A stretch of 64,000 bases of DNA. It comes from CAVSJR01 sp963728285. Its GTDB lineage: Bacteria > Actinomycetota > UBA4738 > HRBIN12. Positions within the stretch are counted from its first letter, which is position 1; each line of letters starts with the position of its first letter. Both the position numbers and the translations under genes were made by a program. Under the pieces are notes generated by a model. That model did no database searches. It was not told the DNA's origin and worked only from the letters and a program-made list of their open reading frames with translations. The stretch spans positions 1-64,000 of the forward strand of contig CAVSJR010000002.1 in NCBI GenBank assembly GCA_963728285.1, given 5' to 3'. This document shows positions 34,864 to 44,742 of this stretch, one piece after another.

Positions 34864-36342
34864 TCAGATCGAGGCGAGCAGCGGGGGGCGTACGTCCAGT
34901 GCCAGGTCCCCCTCGAGGGCATGGGCCGCTCGCAGAAGCGTCGGCTCGTCCAGCACTCTGGTGGTGAGCTGAAATCCGACGGGCAGGCCCGCGCCGTCGA
35001 GGCCACAGGGGATCGAGATCGCCGGCACTCCCGCGAGGTTCGCGGGGATCGTGAAGAGATCCGACAGATACATGGCGAGTGGATCGTCCGACCGCTCCCC
35101 GATCCGGAACGCCGTCGTCGGCGACGTCGGGGAAACGAGGACGTCGAAGGCGTCGAACGCCCGCTCGTAGTCCTGGATGATGAGCGTCCTCACCTTCTGG
35201 GCCTGCCCGTAGTACGCCTCGTAGTAACCGGCCGAGAGGGCGTAGGTCCCCAGCATGATCCGACGTTTGACCTCCGCGCCGAACCCCTCGCCGCGGGTCT
35301 TCGTCATCATCTCGATCGCGTCGCGCGCGCCCTCGGCTCGATAGCCGTAGCGGACGCCGTCGTAGCGCGCGAGATTGGACGATGCCTCGGATGGCGCGAT
35401 GAGGTAATAGGCGGAGAGCGCATAGTCGGTGTGAGGCAACGAGACCTCGTCCACCTTCGCGCCGAGCCGCTCGAGACGGTCGATGGCGGCGCGGACGGCG
35501 TCTCGCACGCCGGGCTCGACGCCCTCGCCGAACGCCTCCGTGACGACCCCGACGCGCAGGCCGGAGGCTCCGGCGTCGATGCCCTCCGCGTAGTCCTGCG
35601 CGGGACGATCCAGGCTCGTGGCGTCGCGCGGATCCTTGCCCGCCATGGTCGACAGCAGCACCGCCGCGTCACGGACGCTCCGCGTGAGCGTGCCGACGGT
35701 GTCGAGGGACGACGCGAACGCGACCAGCCCGTAGCGGGAGATCAGCCCGTACGTCGGCTTGAGGCCGACGACGCCACACAGCGCTGCCGGCTGCCGCACG
35801 GATCCGCCGGTGTCCGTCCCGAGCGCCCACACGGCCTCGCCGGCCGCGACGGCGGCCGCGGAGCCACCCGACGATCCACCCGGGACGTGATCGAGATCCC
35901 ACGGATTGTGAACGGGCCCGAACGCGGAGTTCTCGTTCGACGATCCCATCGCGAACTCGTCGCAGTTCGTCTTTCCCACGAGCACAGTGCCGGCGCCGGA
36001 CGCGCGAGCCCATGCAGTTGCGTCGTACGGGGGGACGTAGTTCTCGAGCATCCTCGAGCCGCAGGTCGTTCGGATGCCCCGCGTGCACAGCACGTCCTTG
36101 ACGGCGAGCGGGATCCCCGCCGCCTCCGACGATGCCGCGCCGGTGGTGATGAACTCGTCCACGGCCGCCGCCCGCTCGCGGGCCACCTGCGGGGTCGGGG
36201 TCAGGAACGCCTCGACTCGGTCCTCCACCGCATCCATCCGTGCGAGGCAGGACTCGGTGAGCTCGGCCACCCCCACGCTTCCGTCTCGAAGCATCCGCGC
36301 CAGCTCGGAGGCGGTTCGGTCGCAGAGTTCGGGCGAGCTCAC
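34864..36342 (-). CDS. gatA: aspartyl/glutamyl-tRNA(Asn/Gln) amidotransferase subunit A
   Basis: Amidase subunit of GatCAB releasing ammonia from glutamine. GTG at 36342 is chosen: it lies 7 bases past the gatC stop and begins 'SSPELCDRTASELARML', while the open frame further upstream is Arg-rich gatC shadow. The amidase-signature Ser-cisSer-Lys triad is in 'GIPLAVKDVLCTRG' (Lys), 'VPGGSSGGSAAAVAAGEAVW' and 'ALGTDTGGSVRQPAALCGVV' (Ser pair). 492 aa, normal for GatA. Co-transcribed after gatC; gatB is displaced. Confidence 0.96.
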   Translation of the reverse strand: MSSPELCDRTASELARMLRDGSVGVAELTESCLARMDAVEDRVEAFLTPTPQVARERAAAVDEFITTGAASSEAAGIPLAVKDVLCTRGIRTTCGSRMLENYVPPYDATAWARASGAGTVLVGKTNCDEFAMGSSNENSAFGPVHNPWDLDHVPGGSSGGSAAAVAAGEAVWALGTDTGGSVRQPAALCGVVGLKPTYGLISRYGLVAFASSLDTVGTLTRSVRDAAVLLSTMAGKDPRDATSLDRPAQDYAEGIDAGASGLRVGVVTEAFGEGVEPGVRDAVRAAIDRLERLGAKVDEVSLPHTDYALSAYYLIAPSEASSNLARYDGVRYGYRAEGARDAIEMMTKTRGEGFGAEVKRRIMLGTYALSAGYYEAYYGQAQKVRTLIIQDYERAFDAFDVLVSPTSPTTAFRIGERSDDPLAMYLSDLFTIPANLAGVPAISIPCGLDGAGLPVGFQLTTRVLDEPTLLRAAHALEGDLALDVRPPLLASI

Positions 36343-36349
36343 GGGCCGG

Positions 36350-36640
36350 TCAATCGCTCTCGGCGATGCGCGGAACGCGGAAGCGCTCGCCCTCCCGATC
36401 CGGCGCGTTCGCGAGCGCCTCCTCGTGCGGAAGCGACGGCTCCACCTCATCCGGGCGGAGCACGTTCGAGCGCGGGATGGCGTAAGAGGTGGGGACGACG
36501 TCGTCGGTCGCCACCTCGCCCACCTTCGCCGCAGCCTCGAGGATCACCTTCAACTGCCCCGGGAGGCGCTCCCGCTCCTCGTCGCTGAGTTCGATGCGAG
36601 CCAGGCGCGCGACGTGTTCGATGTCGATCTCGACCGGCAT
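36350..36640 (-). CDS. gatC: aspartyl/glutamyl-tRNA(Asn/Gln) amidotransferase subunit C
   Basis: Small 96-aa subunit that belts GatA to GatB. ATG at 36640 opens 'MPVEIDIEHVARLARIELSD' followed by 'EERERLPGQLKVILEAAAKV' and the Asp-Pro-type tail 'VLRPDEVEPSLPHEEALANA' with 'GERFRVPRI', the standard GatC pattern. It immediately precedes gatA. About 120 bases separate it from the divergent SOS-box promoter of the DUF222/HNH gene. Confidence 0.95.
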   Translation of the reverse strand: MPVEIDIEHVARLARIELSDEERERLPGQLKVILEAAAKVGEVATDDVVPTSYAIPRSNVLRPDEVEPSLPHEEALANAPDREGERFRVPRIAESD

Positions 36641-36756
36641 GGCCCGCAGTGTATCCCGTCGATTCGGAGCGGTCGGACGCAGCCGGGCGCGCGAGCGCCG
36701 GTCGATGCGAGCTCCTGTCGGCAGCCCCTTGCGTGTCATACCCCTGCAGTAGGGTA

Positions 36757-36772
36757 TCGAACGTACGTTCGG
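36757..36772. promoter_or_regulatory. LexA (SOS) box
   Basis: The palindrome CGAACGTACGTTCG (36758-36771) fits the Gram-positive/mycobacterial LexA operator GAAC-N4-GTTC. It lies about 30 bases before AGGAGG and the ATG at 36801 of the DUF222/HNH gene. Several 13E12/DUF222 genes in Mycobacterium tuberculosis are known LexA targets, which makes the assignment more likely. Confidence 0.7.
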
Positions 36773-36800
36773 GACGGCAACACCAACCCCAGGAGGGGAC

Positions 36801-38262
36801 ATGGACGAGCTTCAATCGAGAATCGAGGAAGCGCTGCGTTCCGAGGGGCTCGAAGAGCTCACGGATGCTGAACTCGTGGCAGGAGCTCGCTGAGATCGAG
36901 TCAGCCTAAAGCAGCTCGAGTGGCGGCGCGTTTCGGATGCTCGCGGATCTCGAGCGTCGAGGGCTTCATGCCGTGGAGGCATCATGTGCGAGCTCGCATC
37001 CACCATTGAGCGCTGCGCTCCGAGGCGCTCGCGGAGCTGCCGGATGCGCAGGCCGAGGAGGAGTTCGCAAGAGATCCGGCGCGGCATCGAAGCACTGGAG
37101 GCCGAGCAGTCTCCGTCGGCTCCCCGACCTCGAACGCCGAAGGGTTCACGAGCGAGACGGCCACCTCTCGGTGGCCTCCTGGATGGCATCGACCCACCGG
37201 GTCTCCTACGGAGCAGCACGCCGATCGGCGGCCACCGCACGAGCGCTCGAGCACATGCCCGAGACACAGAGAGCACTCGAGGCAGGCGAGGTCTCCCTGG
37301 CCGGGGTCGGGATGCTCGTCCAGGCCCGGACGAGTGATCCACACGCCTTCGAGCGATCCGAGGCCGTGCTGGTGCAGGCGCGCCTGCATGCACTCGATCT
37401 CCGGGCTCTCCCGGGTCGTGGGGCACTGGCGCGAGGCGGTCGCCGCACAGGCCGGTGCAGACACCGAGGCGGAGCTCCGGGCACGTCGGCGCCTGCACGC
37501 CTCCGCCACCTTCGCAGGCATGGTGCGGGTGGACGGGGACCTTGATCCGGAGACCGGCGAGGTCCTGCTGACGGCGCTCGGAGCCGTGGTGGACGCCGAG
37601 GCTCGATCGAGAGAGGAAGACGAGCGATCCCCCGCCCAGCGACGTGCCGATGCCCTGGGAGAGGTCTGTCGTCAGTGGCTGGACCTCGCACCCCGTCCCG
37701 CCGTTGCTGGAGAGCGACCGCATCTCACCCTCACGGTCTCGGCCGAGGCCCTGGCGGGGTCGGCCGAGCGATGGGGGCGGAGCCACCGGGGACTGAGGTC
37801 CCTGAGGCCGAGGAGAGCTCACGAGCGGGCGTGCAGGCCGAGTTCTCCCCGCCGGTGCGGAGCTCGATCATGTGGGTCCGGTCTCCCTTCGGACCGCACG
37901 ACGGCTCTCCTGCGATGCCTCGGTGATGCGGGTGGTGATGGCGGGGGGATCGGCTCCGCTCGATGTGGGAAGGCGCACCCCGGTGGTGCCGTCGTCGATC
38001 CGACGGGCGGTCGTGTGCCGGGATCGGCCACTGCCGCTTCCCCGGGTGTGACAGACGACATGCGTGGTGTGACGCCCATCACGTTGTGCACTGGGCGAAG
38101 GGAGGTCGTACAGGGCTCTCGAACCTGGTGCTGCTGTGTCGTCGACATCACCGCCTGGTCCACACAGGAGGTGGGTTCTCCCTCGAGCTCTCGGGAGAGG
38201 GACCGGTGTTCAGACGACCCGACGGATCGGTGCTCGAGGATCGCGCTCCACCGTCGTCCTAG
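36801..38262 (+). pseudogene. DUF222/HNH endonuclease (13E12-like), multiply frame-shifted
   Basis: ATG at 36801 with AGGAGG starts 'MDELQSRIEEALRSEGLEEL' and stops after 30 codons. The rest of a DUF222-HNH protein is spread over the three frames: 'LSVASWMASTHRVSYGAARR' with 'RALEAGEVSLAGVGMLVQA' (to ~37385), 'VVGHWREAVAAQAGADTEAE' with 'GMVRVDGDLDPETGEVLLTA' and 'RSPAQRRADALGEV' (to ~37770), a shifted stretch with 'TARRLSCDASVMRVVMAGGS', and finally the HNH domain 'HCRFPGCDRRHAWCDAHHVV' and 'LVLLCRRHHRLVHTGG' ending at 38262. At least five frame changes are needed, more than in neighbouring genes, so true decay is likely. Intact relatives are SOS-linked nucleases of unclear function. Confidence 0.8.
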
Positions 38263-38291
38263 ACTGGCGGTGACGGTCGTCGTCGAAGGCC

Positions 38292-40348
38292 TTAGCCGGC
38301 AAGGCGCTTGAGGAACTCGGCCTCGTCGATGACCTCAACCCCGAGCTCCTCCGCCTTCGCCAGCTTGGACCCGGGACTCTCGCCCGCGACCACGAAATCG
38401 GTTTTCTTCGACACGCTCGAGACGATCCGCGCACCGGCCTCCTCGGCGGCCGCAGCCGCGGCATCGCGCGACATGGCGGCGAGCCCGCCGGTGAGCACGA
38501 TCGTGGTGCCGGTGAGGGGTCCCGTGGGCCGCGCGGCCTTCGGCTCGTCCGCCGTGCGAACGCCCGCCGCTCGGAGCTTCTCGACCAGGGCGAGGTTCTG
38601 CTCGTCGTCGAACCACTCCGCGACGCTGTGGGCGATCTCGGGACCGATCTCCTCGACGTCGTCGATCTGCTCCGCGGTCGCGTCCGCGAGGGCATCGATC
38701 GAGCCGAAGGCATCCGCGAGCACCTGAGCGACGTGCCCGCCCACGTGGCGGATGTTGAGGCCGACGAGGAGGCGCCACAGGGGCCGGTCCTTCGACCCAG
38801 CAATGGCGGCGAGCAGATTGTCGATCGACTTGCGCTTGAATCCCGGGAGGGTCGCCAGCTGATCCTCGGTGAGCGAGTAGGTGTCTCCGGGATCCATGAC
38901 GAGCCCCCGGTCGCGAAGCAGCATCCCGGTCTTGTACCCGAGGCCCTCGATGTCCATGGCGCCGCGCCCGGCGAAGTGGAAGAGCCACTCCTCGTTCTGC
39001 ATGGGGCAGCCGCGCTTGTTCGGACACCGGTGGTCGGCCTCGCCCTCCGGTCGGACGAGCTCCGTGTGGCAGGCGGGGCACCGCTTCGGCATTCGCCACG
39101 CCCTGGCGCTCTTGGGACGCTTGGCCGGGACCGGCCCAACGATCTCCGGGATGACGTCCCCGGCACGCCGGACGATCACGGTGTCGCCGTTCCGCACGTC
39201 CTTTCGACGGACCTCGTCCTCGTTGTGCAGGGTCGCCGTCGTGACGGTCACCCCTGACTGACGAAGACGGGCTCGAGCCTCGCGAACGGCGTGACCTTCC
39301 CCGTCCTGCCGACGTGAACCTCGATCTTCCGCAGGAGAGTGGTTCGCTCCTCGGGTGGGAACTTGTACGCGATTGCCCAGCGCGGCGCGTGGCTGGTCGC
39401 CCCGAGTTCATCCTGATACCCAATCTGATCCACCTTCGCGACGACCCCGTCGATCTCCCAGTCGACGCTGTGGCGCTCGTCCTCCCACTGCCGCGTGTAG
39501 TCCTCCACCTCCTGCATCGAGTCGAAGGTCGCCGACGTCGGCTGCACGGGCAGTCCCGCGTCTCGACACCAGGAGAGGAAACTCGAGTGGGCGTCGAACC
39601 GGATCCCCTCCGCGTAGCCGAAGCTGTGACACCACAGGCTCAGCGGCCGCTGCGCGGTGATCCTCGAATCCTTCTGCCGGAGGCTTCCGGCGGCCGCATT
39701 TCGAGGATTCGAAAACGGGCGCTGTCCTTGCGACGTGAGTTCCTCATTGAGCTTTTCGAACGCGCTGTTCGGGAAGTAGATCTCCCCCCGGACCTCGAGG
39801 AGTGCCGGCGGGTCGGCGACGCTAAGGCGCCGCGGGATGTCGCCGATCGTGCGCACATTCGCCGTGATGTCCTCGCCGGTCCTCCCGTCGCCCCGCGTCG
39901 CGCCCTGTACGAGTACGCCATCCTGGTACGTGAGGGCCACGGCGACCCCGTCGATCTTGAGCTCGCACGCATAGCGAGCGACCCCCGGGCCGAGTCCTCG
40001 CTCCACGCGCCCCGCCCACGCCTCGAGCTCCTCCTGAGAGAAGACGTTGTCGAGCGAGAGCATCGGCGCCCTGTGTGCCACGGGCGCGAACAGCGTTGCC
40101 GGTGCCGCGCCGACCGTCTGCGTCGGGCTGTCGGGGGTGACGAGCTCGGGGAATTCAGCCTCGAGCTTCTCGAGCTCGCGCGCGAGTTCGTCGTACTCAG
40201 CGTCCGCGACCTCGATCTGATCGAGGACGTAGTACTGGTAGCGGTGGTGGTTGATCTGCTCGCGGAGTTCTTCGACCCGCACCTTCGCCGTCGCTCGCCG
40301 CCGCTCCTCCCGCTGCCGAGTGCGGTCCCCGGATGCCTTCGCGGCCAC
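38292..40348 (-). CDS. ligA: NAD-dependent DNA ligase (one frame break)
   Basis: Essential replicative ligase sealing nicks with NAD. The adenylation Lys is in 'ACELKIDGVAVAL' (K-x-D-G). The Ia domain has 'LREQINHHRYQYYVLDQIEV', the OB fold begins before the frame change at ~39252, and the rest follows one frame over: 'GVTVTTATLHNEDEVRRKDV', the four-Cys zinc finger 'RCPACHTELVRPEGEADHRC', the helix-hairpin-helix domain and a C-terminal BRCT ('LTGTTIVLTGGLAAMSRDAA'). The break falls at a TCAGTCAGGGG sequence. Joined ~685 aa, normal for LigA. A broken essential gene argues strongly for a sequence error. Start GTG at 40348 overlaps the stop of the UPF0280 gene. Confidence 0.93.
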
Positions 40349-41031
40349 TACGACGCGATCTCCACTCGGCCCGAGACGCCGATCCGCTCGCCCTGGACGA
40401 CGACGCCGCCCTGAACGTTCGGCACGTCTTCCAGGTACTGCAGCGCGGCGCGCAGGCCGTCGGGCTTCGGAAGCAGCGCCTGAACGCCGGCGGCCGCCGC
40501 GTCCGCGAGCATGCAGGACGAGGCCAGCACCGCGAGCCCGTCGGGTGATGCGGCGCCCGCTCGTCCGCGGCCCGTGGTCGTCGAGATCCCCATGCCTCCC
40601 GAGCGCGGCTCCACCACCACCGACACCGGTGAGCCGTTCTCTCGGCCGTGGACGACGAGCTTCGTGCGCTTCTTCTTCATCAGGAACAGGTCGCCGCCGC
40701 ATTCCACCGTCAGCTCCGAGGCCTGCCGGGCGAGGAAGCGTCCGACGTAATCGGTCACGGCGCCTCGAAAGGCGAACATCGGCCCGACGCCGGCGTCGGA
40801 GGCGGCGGCCACCATCTCCCGGACGAGCTCCGGCGCCTGCTCGGGGATCGCCAGCGGGCGCTTGCTGGAGCGGAACTCGGGATGCCCCAGCGAGTACGAC
40901 TGCAGCTGCTCCCAGAAGGTCAGGGCCGCCGCCCGCGACTCCTCGATCAGGTCAGGCCCGGCGGTGATGCGCAGGGTGAAGTCCTGGACCTGGATGTCGA
41001 ACGTCTTCGCTTTGCGGCGAAGCAAGGTCAC
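40348..41031 (-). CDS. UPF0280 (ApbE-related) family protein
   Basis: COG2122 protein, distantly related to the flavin transferase ApbE, biochemical role unproven. Segments 'FDIQVQDFTLRITAGPDLI', 'GVGPMFAFRGAVTDYVGRFL' and 'ASELTVECGGDLFLMKKKRT' match the family pattern in which a conserved E-N/C-G-G-D motif follows an Ala-Gly-rich helix. 'GISTTTGRGRAGAASPDGLA' carries the usual Gly-rich loop near the end. 227 aa; GTG start at 41031. Its stop overlaps the ligA start, and mnmA lies 88 bases upstream. Confidence 0.85.
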   Translation of the reverse strand: MTLLRRKAKTFDIQVQDFTLRITAGPDLIEESRAAALTFWEQLQSYSLGHPEFRSSKRPLAIPEQAPELVREMVAAASDAGVGPMFAFRGAVTDYVGRFLARQASELTVECGGDLFLMKKKRTKLVVHGRENGSPVSVVVEPRSGGMGISTTTGRGRAGAASPDGLAVLASSCMLADAAAAGVQALLPKPDGLRAALQYLEDVPNVQGGVVVQGERIGVSGRVEIAS

Positions 41032-41118
41032 CGCGCGAGCCTCCTGACTGCGAGCGCTCGGCCGCGCGCTCTCGGAAACCCGATGATAACGAAGCAGCAG
41101 CTAACGGCGCTCGCCCGA

Positions 41119-42192
41119 TCAGCGAAGGGACTCGATGATGCGGCCGCCGCCGAGGAGCTCGCTCCCCCGATAAACGACGACGCTCTGCCCGGGCGCGACC
41201 CCTCGCTGCGGGGACCGGAACTCGATCCGGGCACGGTCGCCGTCCGGGTCGACCACCGCCGGCACGTCATCGCCGTGGGAGCGGATCATCACCTCCGCCT
41301 CGAACGGACCCGTCCGGGGAGGCTCGCCGGCGATCCACGAAACCCGGTCGGCGACCAGCCCCCGCCGGGCGAGCAACTCGCCGGGGCCGACCATGACTCG
41401 GTTCGCGGACGCGTCGACGTCGACCACGTAGCTCGGGGCCGGCCTCGAGATCCCGAGCCCGCGACGCTGGCCGACGGTGAACCGAAACGAGCCCCCGTGC
41501 CGCCCGAGGACCTCGCCGGATGCCGCGTCGACGACGTCTCCCTCGCGCGACAGATGCGGAGCGTGCTCCTCGAGGAAGGCGGCGTGATCCGCTCCGGGGA
41601 CGAAGCAGACCTCCTGGGAGTCCGGCTTCCCCGCCACCGGAAGCTCGAAACGCTCGGCGTGCCCGCGCGTCTCCGACTTCGACATTGCCCCAACGGGGAA
41701 TCGCGATCTCGCGAGCTGGCGCTGGCCGAGCATGTGCAAGACGTAGGACTGGTCCTTCCTAGGGTCCGCGCCGCGATACAGGCGCCAGCCGCCGGCGTCG
41801 TCGTAGGAGGACCGGACGTAGTGGCCCGTCGCCACGAGGTCGATGCCGAGCTCATCCGCGCGAGACAGGAATGCCCCGAACTTGATGCGCTCGTTGCACC
41901 GCACACACGGATTCGGCGTCCGGCCCGCCTCGTGCTCGGCGAAGAAGTCCGCGAGCACCGTCCGCTCGAACACACTCGACATATCGACCACCTCGAAGTC
42001 GATGCCGGCGATCCCCGCGACGGCGGCCGCGTCGGCACGGGCCTGTGGTCCGCAGCAACCGTGCTCGACGCCGTCGAGATGCACGAGGTTCATGTGCGAG
42101 CCGACGACCTCATATCCGGCCTCGGCGAGCAGGCAGGCGGACACCGACGAGTCCACCCCGCCGGACATCGCCACCAGCACCGATCTACCCAT
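41119..42192 (-). CDS. mnmA: tRNA-specific 2-thiouridylase
   Basis: Thiolates U34 of tRNA-Lys, -Glu and -Gln. The ATP-pyrophosphatase P-loop is 'VLVAMSGGVDSSVSACLL' (~5-22). The two redox/catalytic Cys lie in 'TPNPCVRCNERIKFG' (~100) and 'KPDSQEVCFVPGADHAAFLE'. 'GHYVRSSYDDAGGWRLYRGA' and 'DQSYVLHMLGQ' are family segments, and the C-terminal OB-like domain has 'GQRRGLGISRPAPSYVVDVD' and 'GVAPGQSVVVYRGSELLGGG'. 357 aa, normal. mnmA, ligA, gatC, gatA and gatB lie in one neighbourhood, as commonly seen in actinobacteria. Confidence 0.96.
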   Translation of the reverse strand: MGRSVLVAMSGGVDSSVSACLLAEAGYEVVGSHMNLVHLDGVEHGCCGPQARADAAAVAGIAGIDFEVVDMSSVFERTVLADFFAEHEAGRTPNPCVRCNERIKFGAFLSRADELGIDLVATGHYVRSSYDDAGGWRLYRGADPRKDQSYVLHMLGQRQLARSRFPVGAMSKSETRGHAERFELPVAGKPDSQEVCFVPGADHAAFLEEHAPHLSREGDVVDAASGEVLGRHGGSFRFTVGQRRGLGISRPAPSYVVDVDASANRVMVGPGELLARRGLVADRVSWIAGEPPRTGPFEAEVMIRSHGDDVPAVVDPDGDRARIEFRSPQRGVAPGQSVVVYRGSELLGGGRIIESLR

Positions 42193-42291
42193 CGTCCCAG
42201 TCTACGAAGGTCCCGAGCGTGCGGGCCCTTGACGCGTCCCGAGCACGACCCCGACCTGCGGCCTCCTCGGCGACGCGTCTAGGCTGGAGTC

Positions 42292-44071
42292 GTGATCGAC
42301 GTTCGATTCGACGATCTCGGGCGTGCGTCGGGCCGTTCGTTCCGTCTCCTGGACCCGGTCGGCACCATCGAGGCCCGGCGGACCGACGAGGTGGCCGGCG
42401 CGCTGTCGGCCGTGGAAGCGGCCACGGAACGGGGATTGTGGGCCGGGGGGTTCGTGTCGTACGAGGCCGCCCCGGGCCTCGACTCGGCGCTGTCGGTCCG
42501 CGCTCGCGGGCCGGAGGATCCGTTCTCCGATCTCCCTCTGCTGTGGTTCGCACTCTTCGAGGACGTGACGGAGGTCGAGCTCCCGCGCCCGACCGCCGAG
42601 GAAGCTGGAGCGCCGCTCGACGCATGGGTGCCATCGATCGCCCGGGAGCGATTCGACGCGGCGATCGCCGAGATCCGCGAGCGCATCGCCGCGGGCGACA
42701 CCTACCAGGTGAACTACACGCTCAGGCTGCGAGCCGGCATCGATGGCGACGAACGCGGGCTGTATCGAGACCTCTGTCTCGCGCAACGGGGTTCGTACGC
42801 GGCGTATCTCAACCTCGGGCGATACCGCGTCCTCTCGGCCTCGCCGGAGCTCTTCTTCCGCATCGACGCCGATCGGATCACGACCCGCCCGATGAAGGGG
42901 ACGATGCCGCGGGGCCGCTGGCCGGCCGAGGATGACGAGGCCGCCCGCCGGCTCGTGGCATCGACGAAGGATCGCGCGGAAAACGCGATGATCGTCGACC
43001 TCCTGCGAAACGACCTCGGCCGCATCTCTCGACCCGGATCGGTCGAGGTCCCGACGATGTTCGAGGCGGAGCGGTACGAGACGGTGTGGCAGCTCACGTC
43101 CACCGTGGCGTCGCGGCTCACGCCGGACGTGACCCTGCCCGACGTCTTCCGCGCGCTGTTCCCGAGCGGATCGGTGACCGGCGCGCCGAAGATTCGCAGC
43201 ATGGAGATCATCGCCGACCTGGAGGACTCGCCCCGCGGCGCGTACACGGGCGCCGTCGGCTACGTCGCGCCGCGGGACGCCCCGGGACCGCGAGCCAACT
43301 TCAACGTGGCGATCCGCACGGTGATGCTCGACACGAAGACCGGCCTCGCGGAGTACGGCGTCGGAGGAGGGATCACGCACGACTCCTCTGCCGCGGCGGA
43401 GTACGACGAGGTGGTCGCGAAGGCGCGGGTGCTCACCGTGCGCCGTCCACCGTTTTCGTTGTTCGAGACGGTGCGGCACGAGCCGCGCGAAGGCTTTCAG
43501 CACCTGGACGCGCACCTGCGCCGTCTGGCCTCCTCCGCCCGGTACTTCGGGTTCGCCTACGACGAGCAGGCCGTCGGCGAGGCCCTCGACAAGGCGGTCG
43601 CCGGCGAGGACGCGCCGGTTCGCGTTCGCTGCGTGCTGGCCCGAGACGGCGAGCTCGAGGTGACGGTCGGATCCCTATCCGATCGGGACCCGAGCGTCCC
43701 GGTCCGGCTCGCGATCGACGATCGACGCGTGGACCCCACCGACGCCCTGCTGTTCCACAAGACGACCCTGCGCGGGCGCTACGAGGGCGCCGCGGCTCGA
43801 CATCCGTACGCGGACGACGTCCTGCTCGTGAACGATCAGAGGGGAGGTCACGGAGTCGACGGTGGCGAACGTCGCGGTGCGGATCGGAGGCCGATGGTGG
43901 ACGCCGCCCCTGGACGCAGGCCTGTTGCCGGGCACCGGGCGAGCCGCCGCCCTGGACGAGGGAACCCTCGAGGAGCGGGCCATCACGCTCGAGGAACTGC
44001 GCGCGGCTGAGGAGATCGCCCTGGTGAGCTCGGTCCGGGGGTGGCGCAGCGCGGTCCTCGTCGGGCCCTAG
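42292..44071 (+). CDS. pabBC: aminodeoxychorismate synthase component I / aminodeoxychorismate lyase fusion (one frame break)
   Basis: Two p-aminobenzoate (folate) steps in one polypeptide. Residues ~1-380 are PabB: 'AGDTYQVNYTLRLRAG', 'ASPELFFRIDADRITTRPMK', 'DRAENAMIVDLLRNDLGRIS' and 'FPSGSVTGAPKIRSMEII'. Residues ~385 onward are a PabC-like PLP fold-type-IV domain ('FSLFETVRHEPREGFQHLDA', 'HLRRLASSARYFGFAYDE', 'FHKTTLRGRYEGAAARHPYA'). At GGGG (43841-43844) the frame shifts; the true end is 'EVTESTVANVAVRIGGRWWT' to 'RSAVLVGP' at 44071. Total ~593 aa. The glutamine amidotransferase PabA is not in the window. Such fusions are known in several bacteria. Confidence 0.92.
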
Positions 44072-44268
44072 GGCGGGTCGGGGTCGGCCGCGCCGTCCGG
44101 TTTGGGCAGGGTGCGGTCGCCGGGAAACTCATACGGGTGCGTCCGCTCGTCGTCGAGCGGGCACGCGCAAAGGGGACAGCGGGGTGGCTCCTCGTACACG
44201 AGCACGATGCGCTCGCAGAAGGGACACTCCGCCTCCCGCATGGAGGGTTCCTGTATGTCGTTCGACAT
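44068..44268 (-). CDS. small zinc-ribbon-like protein, 66 aa
   Basis: Contains two C-x2-C knuckles, 'ECPFCERIV' and 'RCPLCACPLDDE', about 18 residues apart, so it probably binds one zinc ion. The remainder is acidic and proline-rich. ATG at 44268. It overlaps the end of pabBC by 4 bases on the opposite strand. Function unknown; such short ribbons can be regulatory or protein-binding. Confidence 0.65.
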   Translation of the reverse strand: MSNDIQEPSMREAECPFCERIVLVYEEPPRCPLCACPLDDERTHPYEFPGDRTLPKPDGAADPDPP

Positions 44269-44413
44269 CGTTGGGGGTCGCCCCGGGGGGAGCGGTCCCT
44301 ACAGTTGTCGGCTCGAGCACATCACGCCTTTACCCGACCTCCGTAGCCAGGATGAGCGATCGACGCCCTCCTGCTGCCGGAAAGCTCCTGGTCGGAGCGA
44401 CATTCCCAGGGGT

Positions 44414-44620
44414 TCACGCGGCCTTGCTGCTCTTGCGCTTCCCCCTCGGGACGTAGCTGTGGACGGGTTCGTGCTGCCAGCAGAATTGCCACTTGTTATA
44501 GACCGACAACCGAGTCTCACACCCCTCGGCCGCGCAGACCCGGTCCCCCGAATACTGCTTGTTGGGCCTGGCGAGCTCCGAAACACGGGCTCCTCGGTAG
44601 CCTTGTTCCGCCATTTCCAT
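44414..44620 (-). CDS. small conserved Cys/His protein, 68 aa
   Basis: The central part reads 'RVCAAEGCETRLSVYNKWQF' followed by 'CWQHEPVHSYVPRGKRK', giving a C-x4-C ... C-x2-H set that could hold zinc, and ends in a Lys/Arg/Ser tail. I recall similar short proteins in actinobacterial genomes, without a known role. ATG at 44620 has a GGAGGGG-like site upstream. It stands alone between two intergenic gaps of 120-150 bases. The basic tail is compatible with nucleic-acid binding, which is inference. Confidence 0.65.
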   Translation of the reverse strand: MEMAEQGYRGARVSELARPNKQYSGDRVCAAEGCETRLSVYNKWQFCWQHEPVHSYVPRGKRKSSKAA

Positions 44621-44742
44621 CCCCTCCTGATCACGAGGACCGGTTCCCTGGTTCGGCCCCGTGCGATCAATTCGAACCCGCGCGGCGTTCGGTTCATTCC
44701 GCGTCGGGGGCCGGCGGGCACGTGCATAGGTTGAGGGGCCGC

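Noticed and set aside
44640..44700. Possible tRNA T-loop (TTCGAA)
   Set aside because: No matching stem, anticodon arm or acceptor could be found; no convincing tRNA was seen anywhere in the window.
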